Positions 8,257 through 17,617 of a stretch of DNA of 64,000 nt are shown here, piece after piece. The number at the start of each line of letters is the position of its first letter. The stretch's first letter is position 1. The position numbers and the translations under genes were made by a program. This DNA is from Bacteroidales bacterium (lineage in GTDB: Bacteria > Bacteroidota > Bacteroidia > Bacteroidales > F082): positions 1 to 64,000 of the forward strand of contig JAKSMW010000011.1 of assembly GCA_024400395.1 (NCBI GenBank), written 5' to 3'. Under the pieces are notes generated by a model. The model searched no databases. It was not told the origin of the DNA and worked only from the letters and a program-made list of their open reading frames with translations.

Positions 8257-9756
8257 TTATTTTTTCATTCTGTTAGCCGTCGAAATCACGAGTTCTTTGA
8301 TTTCTTTGTAACTTAACATCTTGGTAATGAATGCAATAACAATACATGACAAAGCTGAGATTCCGAATGCCGCCAGCCAGTTTTGACATTGCAATGATAC
8401 AAAATATGTCGTTGATGAAATTACAACGATAAATATTACCAACTTTAACCAGAATGAAGCCCCCAATTGTATGTCAAATATTTTTTTTGCTATGAGAAAC
8501 TGAATCACACAGGTCGTGAATTGAACGCATAAACTTGTAAATGCTGCTCCAAATGCTTGAAAACGAGGAATGAAAATGAAATTCAAGGTGAGATTCAACA
8601 CAACTCCGCCAGCGGCGACGATATTGAGATATTTCAAATTCCCGTTTGCGGTCAGTAATGTGCCGAAAATATAAGTGACTGATATTGAGACAAAACTGCC
8701 CATTAAAACAATCAAGATCTTTGATGATTCTGAAATTCTTGCCTCAAATGCTGATAAAAGTTCCCCGTCTTGTTGTGGATAAAGCAGTTCCATAAATTCC
8801 TTGCTGAAGAATATACAAAGCACGGCAATGATGCATGTCATCGATAGTATTATGCTAAATGATTGTTTTACAAGTCCTTGAAGATCTCCTTTCTCTTTTA
8901 TAACAGCGGCGAAAAGTGGCAGCAGAATCACGGAAAAAAGGTAAGAAATATTATTCCCTGCATCAAAAAGTCGCCAGGCACGTGCGTAAAGCCCCGTTTG
9001 CGTGGCGGCGATGTCTTCTGGCAATATCCTTTCAATCAGAACTGGTTCCAACCTGTTGTAAAAACTCATGAGAAGAACTAAAAGTGCGTATGGCAGACTT
9101 TTTTTAATAATCATTATCACAAATGGAATGTTGATTCTGATTGTGAGTTTTCCTGTATGTTTCAGTACAATGAAAATGGCGATAACAAGCGTGACAATGT
9201 AAGAAAATGTCTGCGAATAAATGTACCAATATATGTTGAAATTCTCTCTCGGAAATAGTCCGGACCACAGTAAGAAACTGCAAATCAATATCATAAGTAT
9301 TCGGTCGAGTACCGATAAGATGCTGTCGGTCTTGAACAGAAGCAGAGCCGAAATGTTAGAGCGCACATACAATATAAATGATAGTAAGACTTGGTTGAAG
9401 CCGACAATCGCAAGGATTTTCATTTGTTCGCCCCGATAGCCGATAATCCAGCCGACAATGAAAATTACTGTGAAATATATTACTGTGAGAAAAATCTTTG
9501 CTTGTGAAATTCCTACGAAGTGCTTGGATAGCAATTGGTTATGTTGTGCGATGTTCCTGCTGTTGAAATTTGTCAGGCCGAGGTCTAATAATGTATAAAA
9601 AAGGTATGAAAATTGCGAAATCGCAAGGTAAAGCCCGTATGAAGTGTCACCAACCGTGTTTTGGACGGCGGCATCAATGCCGAGAATCCAAAACGGCTTT
9701 ATCAAAAGATTGATAAAGAGAAGAAAGATGATATTTTTCAGGAACTTTTTATTCAT
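8257..9756 (-). CDS. polysaccharide flippase, Wzx/MOP family
   Basis: A 499-residue integral membrane protein with 12-14 predicted helices. It belongs to the oligosaccharide exporter branch of the MOP superfamily. The N-terminal 'AVQNTVGDTSYGLYLAISQFSYLF' region and the mid-protein 'ATQTGLYARAWRLFDAGNNISYLFSVILLPLF' region are typical of polysaccharide biosynthesis proteins in Bacteroidetes. It would flip lipid-linked repeat units across the inner membrane for the polymerase and chain-length proteins downstream. A minus-strand -7 box at 9823-9830 serves it, back to back with the clpS promoter. Confidence 0.88.
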   Translation of the reverse strand: MNKKFLKNIIFLLFINLLIKPFWILGIDAAVQNTVGDTSYGLYLAISQFSYLFYTLLDLGLTNFNSRNIAQHNQLLSKHFVGISQAKIFLTVIYFTVIFIVGWIIGYRGEQMKILAIVGFNQVLLSFILYVRSNISALLLFKTDSILSVLDRILMILICSFLLWSGLFPRENFNIYWYIYSQTFSYIVTLVIAIFIVLKHTGKLTIRINIPFVIMIIKKSLPYALLVLLMSFYNRLEPVLIERILPEDIAATQTGLYARAWRLFDAGNNISYLFSVILLPLFAAVIKEKGDLQGLVKQSFSIILSMTCIIAVLCIFFSKEFMELLYPQQDGELLSAFEARISESSKILIVLMGSFVSISVTYIFGTLLTANGNLKYLNIVAAGGVVLNLTLNFIFIPRFQAFGAAFTSLCVQFTTCVIQFLIAKKIFDIQLGASFWLKLVIFIVVISSTTYFVSLQCQNWLAAFGISALSCIVIAFITKMLSYKEIKELVISTANRMKK

Positions 9757-9822
9757 TACGAACTAAATTATCCCAAGTTGCGTTTATGTATTAATATTTG
9801 CAATTATCTAAAAAAAACGTTG

Positions 9823-9830
9823 CAAAGATA
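9823..9830 (-). promoter_or_regulatory. -7 box of flippase gene (divergent pair)
   Basis: TATCTTTG on the minus strand, about 67 bases before the flippase start; it shares a 121-base intergenic region with the clpS promoter. Confidence 0.5.
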
Positions 9831-9851
9831 GTTCATTTAATAATAAAATTG

Positions 9852-9859
9852 TACCTTTG
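9852..9859 (+). promoter_or_regulatory. -7 box of clpS-rel operon
   Basis: TACCTTTG fits TAnnTTTG and ends 18 bases before the clpS ATG at 9878. It lies downstream of the alternative ATG at 9857, which rules that start out if the box is used. Confidence 0.55.
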
Positions 9860-9877
9860 CAATATATTTTTTTTAAA

Positions 9878-10150
9878 ATGGAAAAGGAAAAGCAGCAATA
9901 TAGTGGTTCAACGGAAGAACTTTTGGATGAGGAAAAAAGTCTGATTTTGATTAATGATGACGTTAATTCCTTTGATTATGTGATAGATACGCTTGTCAAA
10001 GTTTGCAATCACACGTGGGAGCAGGCGGAGACTTGCGCTTGGATTACTCATTACAAAGGACGTTGCGCTGTGAAATCGGGTTCATTTGAGGAATTGAAAC
10101 CATATTATGAAAGCTTGTTGAACCATCATCTTACAGTAAAAATTCAATGA
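9878..10150 (+). CDS. clpS: ATP-dependent Clp protease adaptor ClpS
   Basis: A 90-residue adaptor that delivers N-degron substrates to ClpAP. The core is well conserved: 'LILINDDVNSFDYVIDTLVKV' holds the N-end-binding pocket residues (Asn-Asp near the start), and 'EQAETCAWITHYKGRCAVKSG' corresponds to the E. coli segment with 'A..M..VH..G'. The start at 9878 is chosen because the -7 box overlaps the earlier ATG. The last codon region overlaps the rel start by 4 bases (ATGA), so the two are coupled. The aat gene for the leucyl/phenylalanyl transferase, the other half of the pathway, is 20 kb away. Confidence 0.9.
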   Translation: MEKEKQQYSGSTEELLDEEKSLILINDDVNSFDYVIDTLVKVCNHTWEQAETCAWITHYKGRCAVKSGSFEELKPYYESLLNHHLTVKIQ

Positions 10151-12393
10151 ATACAAAACAATTTTCTGATCAAGATAAAACCGACATAAAAAAGGCATAC
10201 GATGCTCTTATTCAATCAATTAGCGAGACAATGACTCCCGATGAAATTGAATATGTCAGGAAAGCATACGATTTATGTTGTGAAAAATTTGGCGAATCTG
10301 TAATGGATTCGGGCCGTCCGGTCGTGCTTCATGCATTGAATGTCGCCCAGATTGCGTATTCGGAACTCGGCATGAGAAGCAAGACCGTGGTCAGCGCACT
10401 TCTGCATAACATTACAAGATATACTGATGTCACTTTTGATGAGATAAAAACATTGTTTGGCGATAGAGTTGCATTGATTCTCAATGATTTGGAAAAAGTA
10501 ATGGGTCTTGACATGACTCATATATCAACCCAATCCGACACATTCAGGAAATTGTTTCTTTCAATTATTGACGACATACGTGTCGTGATGCTGATTCTGG
10601 CTCATTGTCTTGACAGTTGCAGAAACAAATCTGATATAGAATGCGGTGTGATTGAATATGATTCCGCTGATTCACACGAAGTTATAGAGAAAAAAAGATT
10701 AGCCAAGTTTTTTGATGAGGTGAAATACATCATTATTCCGATAGTGCATCGTCTTGGTTTGTATAAAATCAAGCAGGAATTTGAGGAAGCGCTGATGATT
10801 TATGAGAATCCTCGTGAATTTTATGAAATAAAAGAGAAAATCATCCTTTCCAGAGACATGCAGGTGAAGAAGATGGAGACGTTTCTGAAGCCTATCCGTC
10901 AGGGACTCGTTGAGAATGGATATGATACTACAATAAAATGGCGCACGAAATCAGTGCCTTCCATTTTTGCGAAAATGAAAGCTCAAGATGTTCCTTTCGA
11001 GAAAGTTTATGATCTCTTTGCTGTGCGTATCATAATCAATAATCCAAGGAAATCAATATTTGACGAGAGAAGCGACTGTTGGAAAGTCTATGCCATGGTG
11101 ACAAGTCTCTATAAGCCGAATGAAAAACGAATGAGAGACTGGATAACGGTTCCGAAGGCTTCTGGTTACGAGTCGCTTCACGCAACTGTCGAAGATGGAA
11201 CGTATAACGTTGAGGTTCAGATACGTACACTTAGGATGGACGATAACGCTGAACGCGGGACGGCATCGCATTGGCTTTATAAAGCAGGTAATGACAAGCA
11301 TCAAACTGCCGATGAGTGGCTGAATCAGATCCGTGAAATAATTGAAATGCCGGAACAGGAAAAAGACAACAACGCTTTTGACAGCAGTCTGGCGAAAAAA
11401 GGCAAGGCGGATAAGATATTCATTATCACTCCGCAAGGTGATGTGAAACAGCTTCCGGTTGGCTCTACGATTTTGGATTTTGCATTTGAAGTGCATACTC
11501 AAGTCGGCTGCCATTGCATCGGAGCTCGTGTCAACGGCAAGATGCAGCCGATCAGATATGTGCTGAATAACGGCGATCGCGTTGAAATTCAGACAAGTAA
11601 GAAGCAAGTTCCGAAGGCCGACTGGCTTAATTACGTCAATACTGAAAAATCAAAAGGCCGTATAAAACGTTACCTGAAGGATCAGGAGATGAAAGAAGCC
11701 GAACTCGGAAGCTCAATCTTTCACCGAAAACTTAAAAACTGGAAAATTGAATTCAACGATAAGATTTTCAGTGATTTGCTGAAAAAATACGACTGTGGTT
11801 CCGGCATTGAGTTCTATCATAAAATCGCGACAGACCGTATCGATCTTGCCGAAATGAAGGCTTTCATCTTGTCTTTCTACGAGGAAAAAGAAAGTCATCA
11901 GGATAGGGTGGAAGATGACCCGAAGAAAGAGAAACCCGTTGGCTTTGATGATGATGTGATGACAATTGGCACCAATATCAGCGGTATGGCTTTCAAGATG
12001 GCGAAATGTTGCAACCCGATTCAAGGTGACGATGTGGTTGGTTTCATAAATGTCGGCGGCGTAATTTCAATCCACAGGACAAACTGCCATAATTTCATTG
12101 CGATAAGGAAACGCTATCCATATCGTGTTGTTGACGTGAAATGGCAGAACGATTCCGCTGTTTCAAGGGCTTCGTTTAAAATCACGGCCAAGGACAATTT
12201 CGGAATACTCAGCGATATCACGGAGGTGATGAAGCAGATGGAAATCAATATCGTTGATGCAAAAATGGGTACAAAAAATGGCCTCTATGAAGGCCATTTC
12301 GTAGTTCAAATATCAAACACCGGCTATTTGGAACAATTGCTGCGCCGTCTGCGTGAAGTTCGTGGTGTCATCGAAGTCCAAAGAAACGACTGA
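10147..12393 (+). CDS. RelA/SpoT family (p)ppGpp synthetase, hydrolase site lost
   Basis: A 748-residue long RelA/SpoT homolog. Order: HD-type region (about 45-200), synthetase (about 270-390), TGS (about 415-480, 'IFIITPQGDVKQLPVGST'), a conserved-cysteine/zinc-finger region ('KMAKCCNPIQGDDVVGF', near 620), and ACT (about 675-748). The synthetase keeps 'WITVPKASGYESLHATV' and 'VEVQIRT', with an RxRD version of the RxKD loop. The hydrolase motifs are degraded: HD is HN at 87-88 ('ALLHNIT'), the ED motif is absent, and the late 'ADRLHN' motif reads 'AHCLDS'. It is therefore probably synthetase-only in effect, and a bifunctional partner should exist elsewhere. Coupled to clpS by ATGA overlap. 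Confidence 0.88.
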   Translation: MNTKQFSDQDKTDIKKAYDALIQSISETMTPDEIEYVRKAYDLCCEKFGESVMDSGRPVVLHALNVAQIAYSELGMRSKTVVSALLHNITRYTDVTFDEIKTLFGDRVALILNDLEKVMGLDMTHISTQSDTFRKLFLSIIDDIRVVMLILAHCLDSCRNKSDIECGVIEYDSADSHEVIEKKRLAKFFDEVKYIIIPIVHRLGLYKIKQEFEEALMIYENPREFYEIKEKIILSRDMQVKKMETFLKPIRQGLVENGYDTTIKWRTKSVPSIFAKMKAQDVPFEKVYDLFAVRIIINNPRKSIFDERSDCWKVYAMVTSLYKPNEKRMRDWITVPKASGYESLHATVEDGTYNVEVQIRTLRMDDNAERGTASHWLYKAGNDKHQTADEWLNQIREIIEMPEQEKDNNAFDSSLAKKGKADKIFIITPQGDVKQLPVGSTILDFAFEVHTQVGCHCIGARVNGKMQPIRYVLNNGDRVEIQTSKKQVPKADWLNYVNTEKSKGRIKRYLKDQEMKEAELGSSIFHRKLKNWKIEFNDKIFSDLLKKYDCGSGIEFYHKIATDRIDLAEMKAFILSFYEEKESHQDRVEDDPKKEKPVGFDDDVMTIGTNISGMAFKMAKCCNPIQGDDVVGFINVGGVISIHRTNCHNFIAIRKRYPYRVVDVKWQNDSAVSRASFKITAKDNFGILSDITEVMKQMEINIVDAKMGTKNGLYEGHFVVQISNTGYLEQLLRRLREVRGVIEVQRND

Positions 12394-12400
12394 TAATCAG
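12388..12400. terminator. small hairpin between convergent genes
   Basis: ACTGA-TAA-TCAGT lies between the rel stop and the stop of the convergent cyuA-like gene. The stem is only 5 bases with no clear T-run, so it is a weak candidate. Confidence 0.3.
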
Positions 12401-13675
12401 TTACTTTGTCATAATATCGATGATTTCGGCATCAGTTTCTCTCATGCCGATGCTGCCGAGTAATCCGACATTTCTGATTGTGTCTTCAATGTCAGCCCCG
12501 ACAATGCCGTCACCGGCTTCAAGATTGTTGCCGTCTTTAGCCATGTGATAGCCGAGAAGTCCGGCTTCGACGGATGCCGCGATTTTTGAAGCGCATGATG
12601 ACTTAGCACCGTCACATACCAAACCTGAAACTGTCACCACGGCGTTGCTCAATGTTTTCTCGATGACTTCAAGTGGTTCGCCGATAAGATATGCGATTCC
12701 GCATGCTGATGCGCAACCGGCACTGACAGCTCCGCAATATGCCGAGAGTCGGCCGATACGCGTTTTCTGATGAATGGCGGTGAGGTTTGAAACGACAAGA
12801 GCGCGGTAAAGTCTCTCGTCGCTGACTTTATATTCTTCAGCGTAAGTGAGAACCGGCATTGAGACTGTAAGCCCTTGATTGCCACTGCCTGAATTGATGA
12901 TGACAGGAAGCTCGCAGCCATTCATGCGGGCGTCTGAACCTGCCGCGGCACGTGCCTTGGCACGTGTTTTGACATCGTTCCCATAATATTTCAAAAGTGT
13001 TTTTCCGACATTTGCTCCCCAGTTGTTTTTGAGGCCTTCGTCTGAAATGGCTTTGTTGTATTCAATTTGGCGACTTATAATAGCTTGAATATCAGCTATT
13101 TCAACACTGTCTGCGAAATCAACGATTTTTGCGATGCTGAGACAGCTGCGGTCGGTGAGTTTCTTGCTTGGCTTGCTGATTGCCTCGCATTGGAACAAAA
13201 TCTCGTCATCTTTGCGGATGCAGACTATGTTAGTGTGGAATCCTGAGATTCTGACTTCCGCACGATGTTCTCCTTTGAAAACGATGATCGTCACGTCAAG
13301 TTGCTCCGTTGTGTCAACGTGTTTGACTTTTATTGGAGTCTCTTTGAGGAACTTCTCGGTTTCTTTTTTTTGTTCCGGTGTCACGTTGGCGATGACTTCA
13401 AGGGCTTTACTTGCGTCGCCGGCAACGATTCCGACTGCCGCCGCCGCTTGTATCCCCTTCATTCCGTTGGTGTTAGGAACGATTACGCTTTTGACGTTTT
13501 TGATGATATTGCCGCTTGCGAGCACTTCAACGCGTTCTGGCATCACGCCCAAAACCTCACGCGCCTTCGCCGCTGCGTATGCAAGACATATCGGCTCCGT
13601 ACAACCCATCGCCGGGACCAATTCTTCTTTCAGAATGTTGATATACAATTGATAACAAGAATCTGTTTTTTCCAT
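12401..13675 (-). CDS. L-cysteine desulfidase / serine dehydratase alpha-family (CyuA/YhaM-like)
   Basis: A 424-residue enzyme of the UPF0597/CyuA family, which includes Fe-S L-cysteine desulfidases releasing pyruvate, ammonia and sulfide. Landmarks match E. coli CyuA as I recall it: 'VPAMGCTEPICLAYAAA' near the N-terminus (Cys25), 'ISGFHTNIV', 'AAGSDARMNGCELPVI', 'NSGSGNQGLTVSMPVL', and 'LVCDGAKSSCASKI' holding cysteines likely to bind the cluster. Length is normal. It is last in a minus-strand run after lolD and a TPR protein. Substrate (cysteine or serine) cannot be settled from sequence. Confidence 0.85.
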   Translation of the reverse strand: MEKTDSCYQLYINILKEELVPAMGCTEPICLAYAAAKAREVLGVMPERVEVLASGNIIKNVKSVIVPNTNGMKGIQAAAAVGIVAGDASKALEVIANVTPEQKKETEKFLKETPIKVKHVDTTEQLDVTIIVFKGEHRAEVRISGFHTNIVCIRKDDEILFQCEAISKPSKKLTDRSCLSIAKIVDFADSVEIADIQAIISRQIEYNKAISDEGLKNNWGANVGKTLLKYYGNDVKTRAKARAAAGSDARMNGCELPVIINSGSGNQGLTVSMPVLTYAEEYKVSDERLYRALVVSNLTAIHQKTRIGRLSAYCGAVSAGCASACGIAYLIGEPLEVIEKTLSNAVVTVSGLVCDGAKSSCASKIAASVEAGLLGYHMAKDGNNLEAGDGIVGADIEDTIRNVGLLGSIGMRETDAEIIDIMTK

Positions 13676-13697
13676 TTTACGATGATTTTATCAAAAA

Positions 13698-15722
13698 TTA
13701 GTTGCTTTTACTTATTTCCATTGAAATTATTTCGACATCACCGTTTTCTGGTGATATCTCAATCCATGTGTTGTCTTCACTGAACCATTTATATTGTGAT
13801 CCGACTCTGATTATGAAGTCATTAACATCCTGGTTTGCAGGAACATTAACAACGAAACCGCCGTTTTTGCCGTTGCTTGAACCATACGATACGTACATCG
13901 TGTATTGTTTCGTGCCAAGGTTTTTCGCCTTGATATACAGATAGTTACTGCGTCGTGCTGTAACGTCAATAGGATGGAAACTAAAGCGTTTTGTTTGATT
14001 TGAATTGATAGTCAAAGATTCAGAGACCAAATCAGCGATTTTGTTGGCGGCGAGAAGCTCACCGATTTCCTTGATTCTGTCGGATGGATACGGATTTCCC
14101 AAATTTAAATTCATTGCTTGTGTGTAGAATTCGGTGGCCTTGTCGTAATTCTTTGAGTTAAATTGAGCATCAGCCTTGGTAATCAATATGTTATATTCAT
14201 TTTGCAGTGATTCCAAATGCAGTTTTTCCATTTGTTGTGCGGACGCAATTTGTTGTGTCGCAGCTTCGTCATTGGGTTTGTTTGCCAATGCAATGTTGAA
14301 TTGTTTCAAGGCCTCTTTGTAATCTTGATTGGTCAATGCGGCAGCGCCTTCTGACATCGCAAACTGATAATTTTCTTCTTTCTGACGTTGGTCTTCATAA
14401 ATCCTTGCAATGGCTTCAAGTTGCGCAATGGCCGTCGCATTATTGGAGTCAATTTTTAAAACTTCGTTGAAAGTCAACTCGGCTTCGGCATATTTATTAT
14501 CTGTAATTTGTTGATTACCAACATTTATTAGGTTTTGAATATTGGCTAAACGTTGATTTTCAGCTTCAATTGCAGCCTGACGTTCACGTTCTTCTGCCAA
14601 CTGCTGAAGGCGGAGGATCTGGTTTTCGGCGTTCTCTTTCTTTGAAGTCGCCTCCAGACTGTTTGGTTTCAGCTCAAGTGCCTGTACATAAAATGAAATC
14701 GCAAGTTCATAATCCTGAGAACTTTCTGCATTTTCACCTTTGTTAATCAACTCAGCAAAGTCGTTGTCAAGTTTCTCTTTTTCTTTCTGAATCCGTTCAA
14801 GCTCCTCGCGGTTGATGATTTCGTCAATTCTCGTAATCATTTCTTGTGCGTATGAGTCGTTCGGAATATCTGTCAAAGCCGCTTGATACGTTGATCTCGC
14901 TTCTTGATACGACTGGCTCTCATACAAAGCATCCGCCTCTCTGATTTTTGCATCGTAGCGGTCTGCAACATCTTTCTTCGCTTGAATTGATGTAATAATT
15001 GCAGGGACTTCGGTGTCCTGTGGGAAAATCTGCAATGCTTTTTGGTATGAATCAATGGCTTCTACATATTTTTTGCGAAGTTCAAAATCGTGGCCTTCCT
15101 TCTTAAATCGTTCAAATTCAGACATTTTTACGTTGAATGCTTCATTTTTTCCTTGTGCTTCAGCTAACTTTTTCTGAACCGAATTGTCGTCAGGAAAGAG
15201 TTTCAATGCTGATTCATATTGCATGACGGCTTCCGCAAATTTTTCATCAGCAAGAAGGTTGTTGCCTATCGCAACCATATTGTTGAATGAATCAAGTTTC
15301 TCTTTTTCTCTTTGGAAAAGCTCGGTTATTTCATTTTTTTTGCTTAAGGAATATTTGTCATTTGGCATGACTTTCAATGCGTTATCATATTCAGCAAGTG
15401 CGTTTTGCAGCTCACCGTTGTTGTAGTAAGCGTCTGCCAGGTCGAGATGTTCAAAAAACTCTTCTTCTTTTTTGCTTTCTTCACGAATGATATTCAATGT
15501 TTTGTCTAATTTATTTTTCGCCGTTGCATCATTAGGCTTCATGCGTAACGCTTCTTGATAGCATGTCTTCGCCTTGAGGTATTCCTTGTTCGCAAATTCT
15601 TTATCTCCACTTGAAATGAGCGACTGATAAGTTGGCTCTTGCACTTGTGCTGAAGCGTAATTACTTGTGAAACAGATAATTGCAAATAGAATTACGAATG
15701 TTGCTTTGATTATTTTTTTCAT
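13698..15722 (-). CDS. large exported TPR-repeat protein
   Basis: A 674-residue exported protein. The signal peptide ('MKKIIKATFVILFAIICF...ASAQ') supports the start at 15722; an upstream ATG at 15758 overlaps the lolD stop and would bury it. Residues 25-560 consist of at least eight 60-90-residue units, each an A/E-rich TPR pair with the recurring core 'Y..A...YQ.AL...P.D' followed by a charged coiled-coil linker. The last 110 residues are a beta-rich domain of unknown type. It probably scaffolds envelope proteins. It lies between lolD and the cyuA-like gene; this arrangement is not one I recognise as a defined pathway. Confidence 0.8.
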   Translation of the reverse strand: MKKIIKATFVILFAIICFTSNYASAQVQEPTYQSLISSGDKEFANKEYLKAKTCYQEALRMKPNDATAKNKLDKTLNIIREESKKEEEFFEHLDLADAYYNNGELQNALAEYDNALKVMPNDKYSLSKKNEITELFQREKEKLDSFNNMVAIGNNLLADEKFAEAVMQYESALKLFPDDNSVQKKLAEAQGKNEAFNVKMSEFERFKKEGHDFELRKKYVEAIDSYQKALQIFPQDTEVPAIITSIQAKKDVADRYDAKIREADALYESQSYQEARSTYQAALTDIPNDSYAQEMITRIDEIINREELERIQKEKEKLDNDFAELINKGENAESSQDYELAISFYVQALELKPNSLEATSKKENAENQILRLQQLAEERERQAAIEAENQRLANIQNLINVGNQQITDNKYAEAELTFNEVLKIDSNNATAIAQLEAIARIYEDQRQKEENYQFAMSEGAAALTNQDYKEALKQFNIALANKPNDEAATQQIASAQQMEKLHLESLQNEYNILITKADAQFNSKNYDKATEFYTQAMNLNLGNPYPSDRIKEIGELLAANKIADLVSESLTINSNQTKRFSFHPIDVTARRSNYLYIKAKNLGTKQYTMYVSYGSSNGKNGGFVVNVPANQDVNDFIIRVGSQYKWFSEDNTWIEISPENGDVEIISMEISKSN

Positions 15723-15754
15723 GTTCAAATTTATTAAATTAGTGTTATTCGTTG

Positions 15755-16414
15755 TCATTTATTACTTTCAATTTTACCATCTTTTATTGTCAGCATTCTG
15801 TCGGCCATTTGTGCGAGTTCGTTGTTGTGTGTCACGATGACGAAAGTCTGTCCTGTTTTCTCTCTTAATTTAAAGAAAAGTTCATGGAGTTCCTTTGCAT
15901 TTTGGGAGTCGAGATTGCCCGACGGTTCATCGGCAAGAATTACCGACGGTTTGTTAATCAAAGCGCGGGCTACTGCGATTCGTTGCTGTTCACCGCCTGA
16001 AAGCATTGAAGGCTTGTGGTCGGTTCTGTCGGTAAGTTTAAGATATTCAAGAAGTTGCATTGCCCTTTCAGTGGCATCTTTTTTTGAAACTCCGGCAATG
16101 TAAGCGGGGATGCAGATGTTTTCCAAAGCTGTAAATTCAGGAAGCAGGTGGTGAAATTGGAATACGAAACCGATATTTTTGTTACGGAATGCGGCGAGAT
16201 CCTTCTGATTCATCTTGCTTACGTTTTGTCCGTCGAAAAGAACATCGCCTTTGTCGGCTTTTTCAAGCGTTCCGATGATTTGCAACAGCGTTGATTTTCC
16301 TGCACCAGATGCGCCTACAATCGTAACGATTTCGCCGTTATCGATTTGTAAATCAATGCCTTTGATTACGTCAACGTTGCCGAAAGACTTATATATTCCG
16401 TTCGCCTGAATCAT
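15755..16414 (-). CDS. lolD: ABC transporter ATP-binding protein, LolD type
   Basis: A 219-residue cytosolic ATPase of the MacB/LolD/FtsE group. Walker A '[10 protein letters not shown]' (about 35-44), Q-loop '[12 protein letters not shown]', signature '[15 protein letters not shown]', Walker B '[12 protein letters not shown]' and H-loop '[10 protein letters not shown]' are all intact. The '[15 protein letters not shown]' wording is that of LolD, the ATPase of the lipoprotein-releasing complex that sends lipoproteins to the outer membrane. The membrane partners (LolC/E) are not adjacent, so it could also pair with another MacB-like permease. First gene of its operon, with a -7 box at 16430-16437. 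Confidence 0.85.
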   Translation of the reverse strand: MIQANGIYKSFGNVDVIKGIDLQIDNGEIVTIVGASGAGKSTLLQIIGTLEKADKGDVLFDGQNVSKMNQKDLAAFRNKNIGFVFQFHHLLPEFTALENICIPAYIAGVSKKDATERAMQLLEYLKLTDRTDHKPSMLSGGEQQRIAVARALINKPSVILADEPSGNLDSQNAKELHELFFKLREKTGQTFVIVTHNNELAQMADRMLTIKDGKIESNK

Positions 16415-16429
16415 GATTTAAATTTTGTG

Positions 16430-16437
16430 CAAAGGTA
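16430..16437 (-). promoter_or_regulatory. -7 box of lolD operon
   Basis: TACCTTTG on the minus strand ends 15 bases before the lolD ATG at 16414. Confidence 0.55.
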
Positions 16438-16571
16438 ATAAAAAAATAGGCTGAAAAGGAAGAATTACATGTATTTTTAAAAATATGTATATAATTAAAA
16501 AGTACTTTTTAATCTGCTGTTACATCGCAAAATATTTTTTGTGTAATTATCACCATATCTTTAAAATTATT

Positions 16572-16579
16572 TATTTTTG
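16572..16579 (+). promoter_or_regulatory. -7 box of the flavodoxin/ferredoxin gene
   Basis: TATTTTTG in the 293-base divergent gap. It implies a leader of about 125 bases, which contains an 8-codon open frame (16597-16623, MKTRNEYN) of unknown meaning. Confidence 0.4.
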
Positions 16580-16707
16580 CAGCTAAAAGTTAATAAATGA
16601 AGACTCGAAACGAATACAATTGAATCCGTTGCTCGCTGCAATCAGAAGATTGATTGAAAAAATGTCAGAATGATTTTTGAAATTTTTTTTCATTACATTG
16701 AAATATC

Positions 16708-17553
16708 ATGAAAATAAATAACATTTGGAAAATATATTTTTCAGCCACGGGGACGACCGAAAAAGTTGTTTCCGCCATTGCAAATCAATTGGTTAAATGT
16801 TCCGATAAACTTGAAACCGAAAAAAATGTGCATCCTGAAACATTTGATTTCACCTTGCCGTCGGCACGAAATTCGTTCCCGGAGATTGCCCAGAACGACC
16901 TTGTTGTTTTCGGCGTCCCAACTTACGCCGGACGCGTCCCGAACCTGCTGCTCAAATACCTTGACACGATTCAGGGCAACGGTGCATTGGCCGTTCCAGT
17001 AGTCACTTTCGGAAACCGAGCTTTCGACAATGCCTTGATTGAACTTCGTAACATCCTTGAAAATCACGGATTTAAAACAATTGCAGCTGGTGCGTTCGTT
17101 TGTGAACATTCATTTTCATACACATTGGCCGCCGGTCGTCCTGATGAAAACGACCTCGCTTTTGCGAAAAATTTCGCTGAAACAATATATAATAAGGTGT
17201 CAGAAATCGATTTGAATTTGTACAAACACGAACCGATTCTTGTTGACGGTGACGAAAATGCCGGTTATTACCAGCCTAAAACCGATGAGGGAACACCGAT
17301 TGACATCAGGAAAGTGAAGCCAGAAACGAACGTAAACTGCACAAAATGTGGTACTTGCGCAAAAGTATGCCCGATGGGTTCGATTTCATCTGAAGATTTT
17401 TCAATCGTAAGTGGCGTTTGCATTAAATGCGGCGCTTGCATCAAAAAATGTCCGGCTCGCGCCAAGTATTTCGATGATGCCGGCTATCTGTATCACAAGG
17501 CTCAGGTTGAGCGGAATTTTGCGCGTCCGGCGGAAAACAAGATTTTCATCTGA
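16708..17553 (+). CDS. EFR1-family flavodoxin-ferredoxin fusion protein
   Basis: A 281-residue electron-transfer protein. The N-terminal half is flavodoxin-like: 'YFSATGTTEKVVSAI' is the FMN phosphate-binding loop, followed by 'FGVPTYAGRVPNLLLKYL' and 'VTFGNRAFDNALIELRNIL'. The C-terminal part (about 210-262) holds two 4Fe-4S sites, 'NCTKCGTCAKVCPMG' and 'VCIKCGACIKKCPARA', each CxxCxxCxxxCP. This domain pair is the EFR1 arrangement found widely in anaerobes; redox partners are unknown. It has its own promoter region and is followed by a strong bidirectional terminator. Confidence 0.88.
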   Translation: MKINNIWKIYFSATGTTEKVVSAIANQLVKCSDKLETEKNVHPETFDFTLPSARNSFPEIAQNDLVVFGVPTYAGRVPNLLLKYLDTIQGNGALAVPVVTFGNRAFDNALIELRNILENHGFKTIAAGAFVCEHSFSYTLAAGRPDENDLAFAKNFAETIYNKVSEIDLNLYKHEPILVDGDENAGYYQPKTDEGTPIDIRKVKPETNVNCTKCGTCAKVCPMGSISSEDFSIVSGVCIKCGACIKKCPARAKYFDDAGYLYHKAQVERNFARPAENKIFI

Positions 17554-17562
17554 ATCATGATA

Positions 17563-17600
17563 AAGAAAGAGGAACTTCAACAACGAAGTTCCTCTTTCTT
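17563..17600. terminator. strong bidirectional terminator
   Basis: A perfect 16-base stem (17563-17578 against 17585-17600) with a 6-base loop AACAAC, flanked by A-rich and T-rich arms. It sits between the convergent EFR1 gene and the giant T9SS gene and can serve both. Confidence 0.85.
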
Positions 17601-17617
17601 CTCTTAAATTTTCTCTC

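Noticed and set aside
11053..11607. 184-codon minus-strand frame in the Rel gene
   Set aside because: Antisense to the conserved synthetase and TGS regions.
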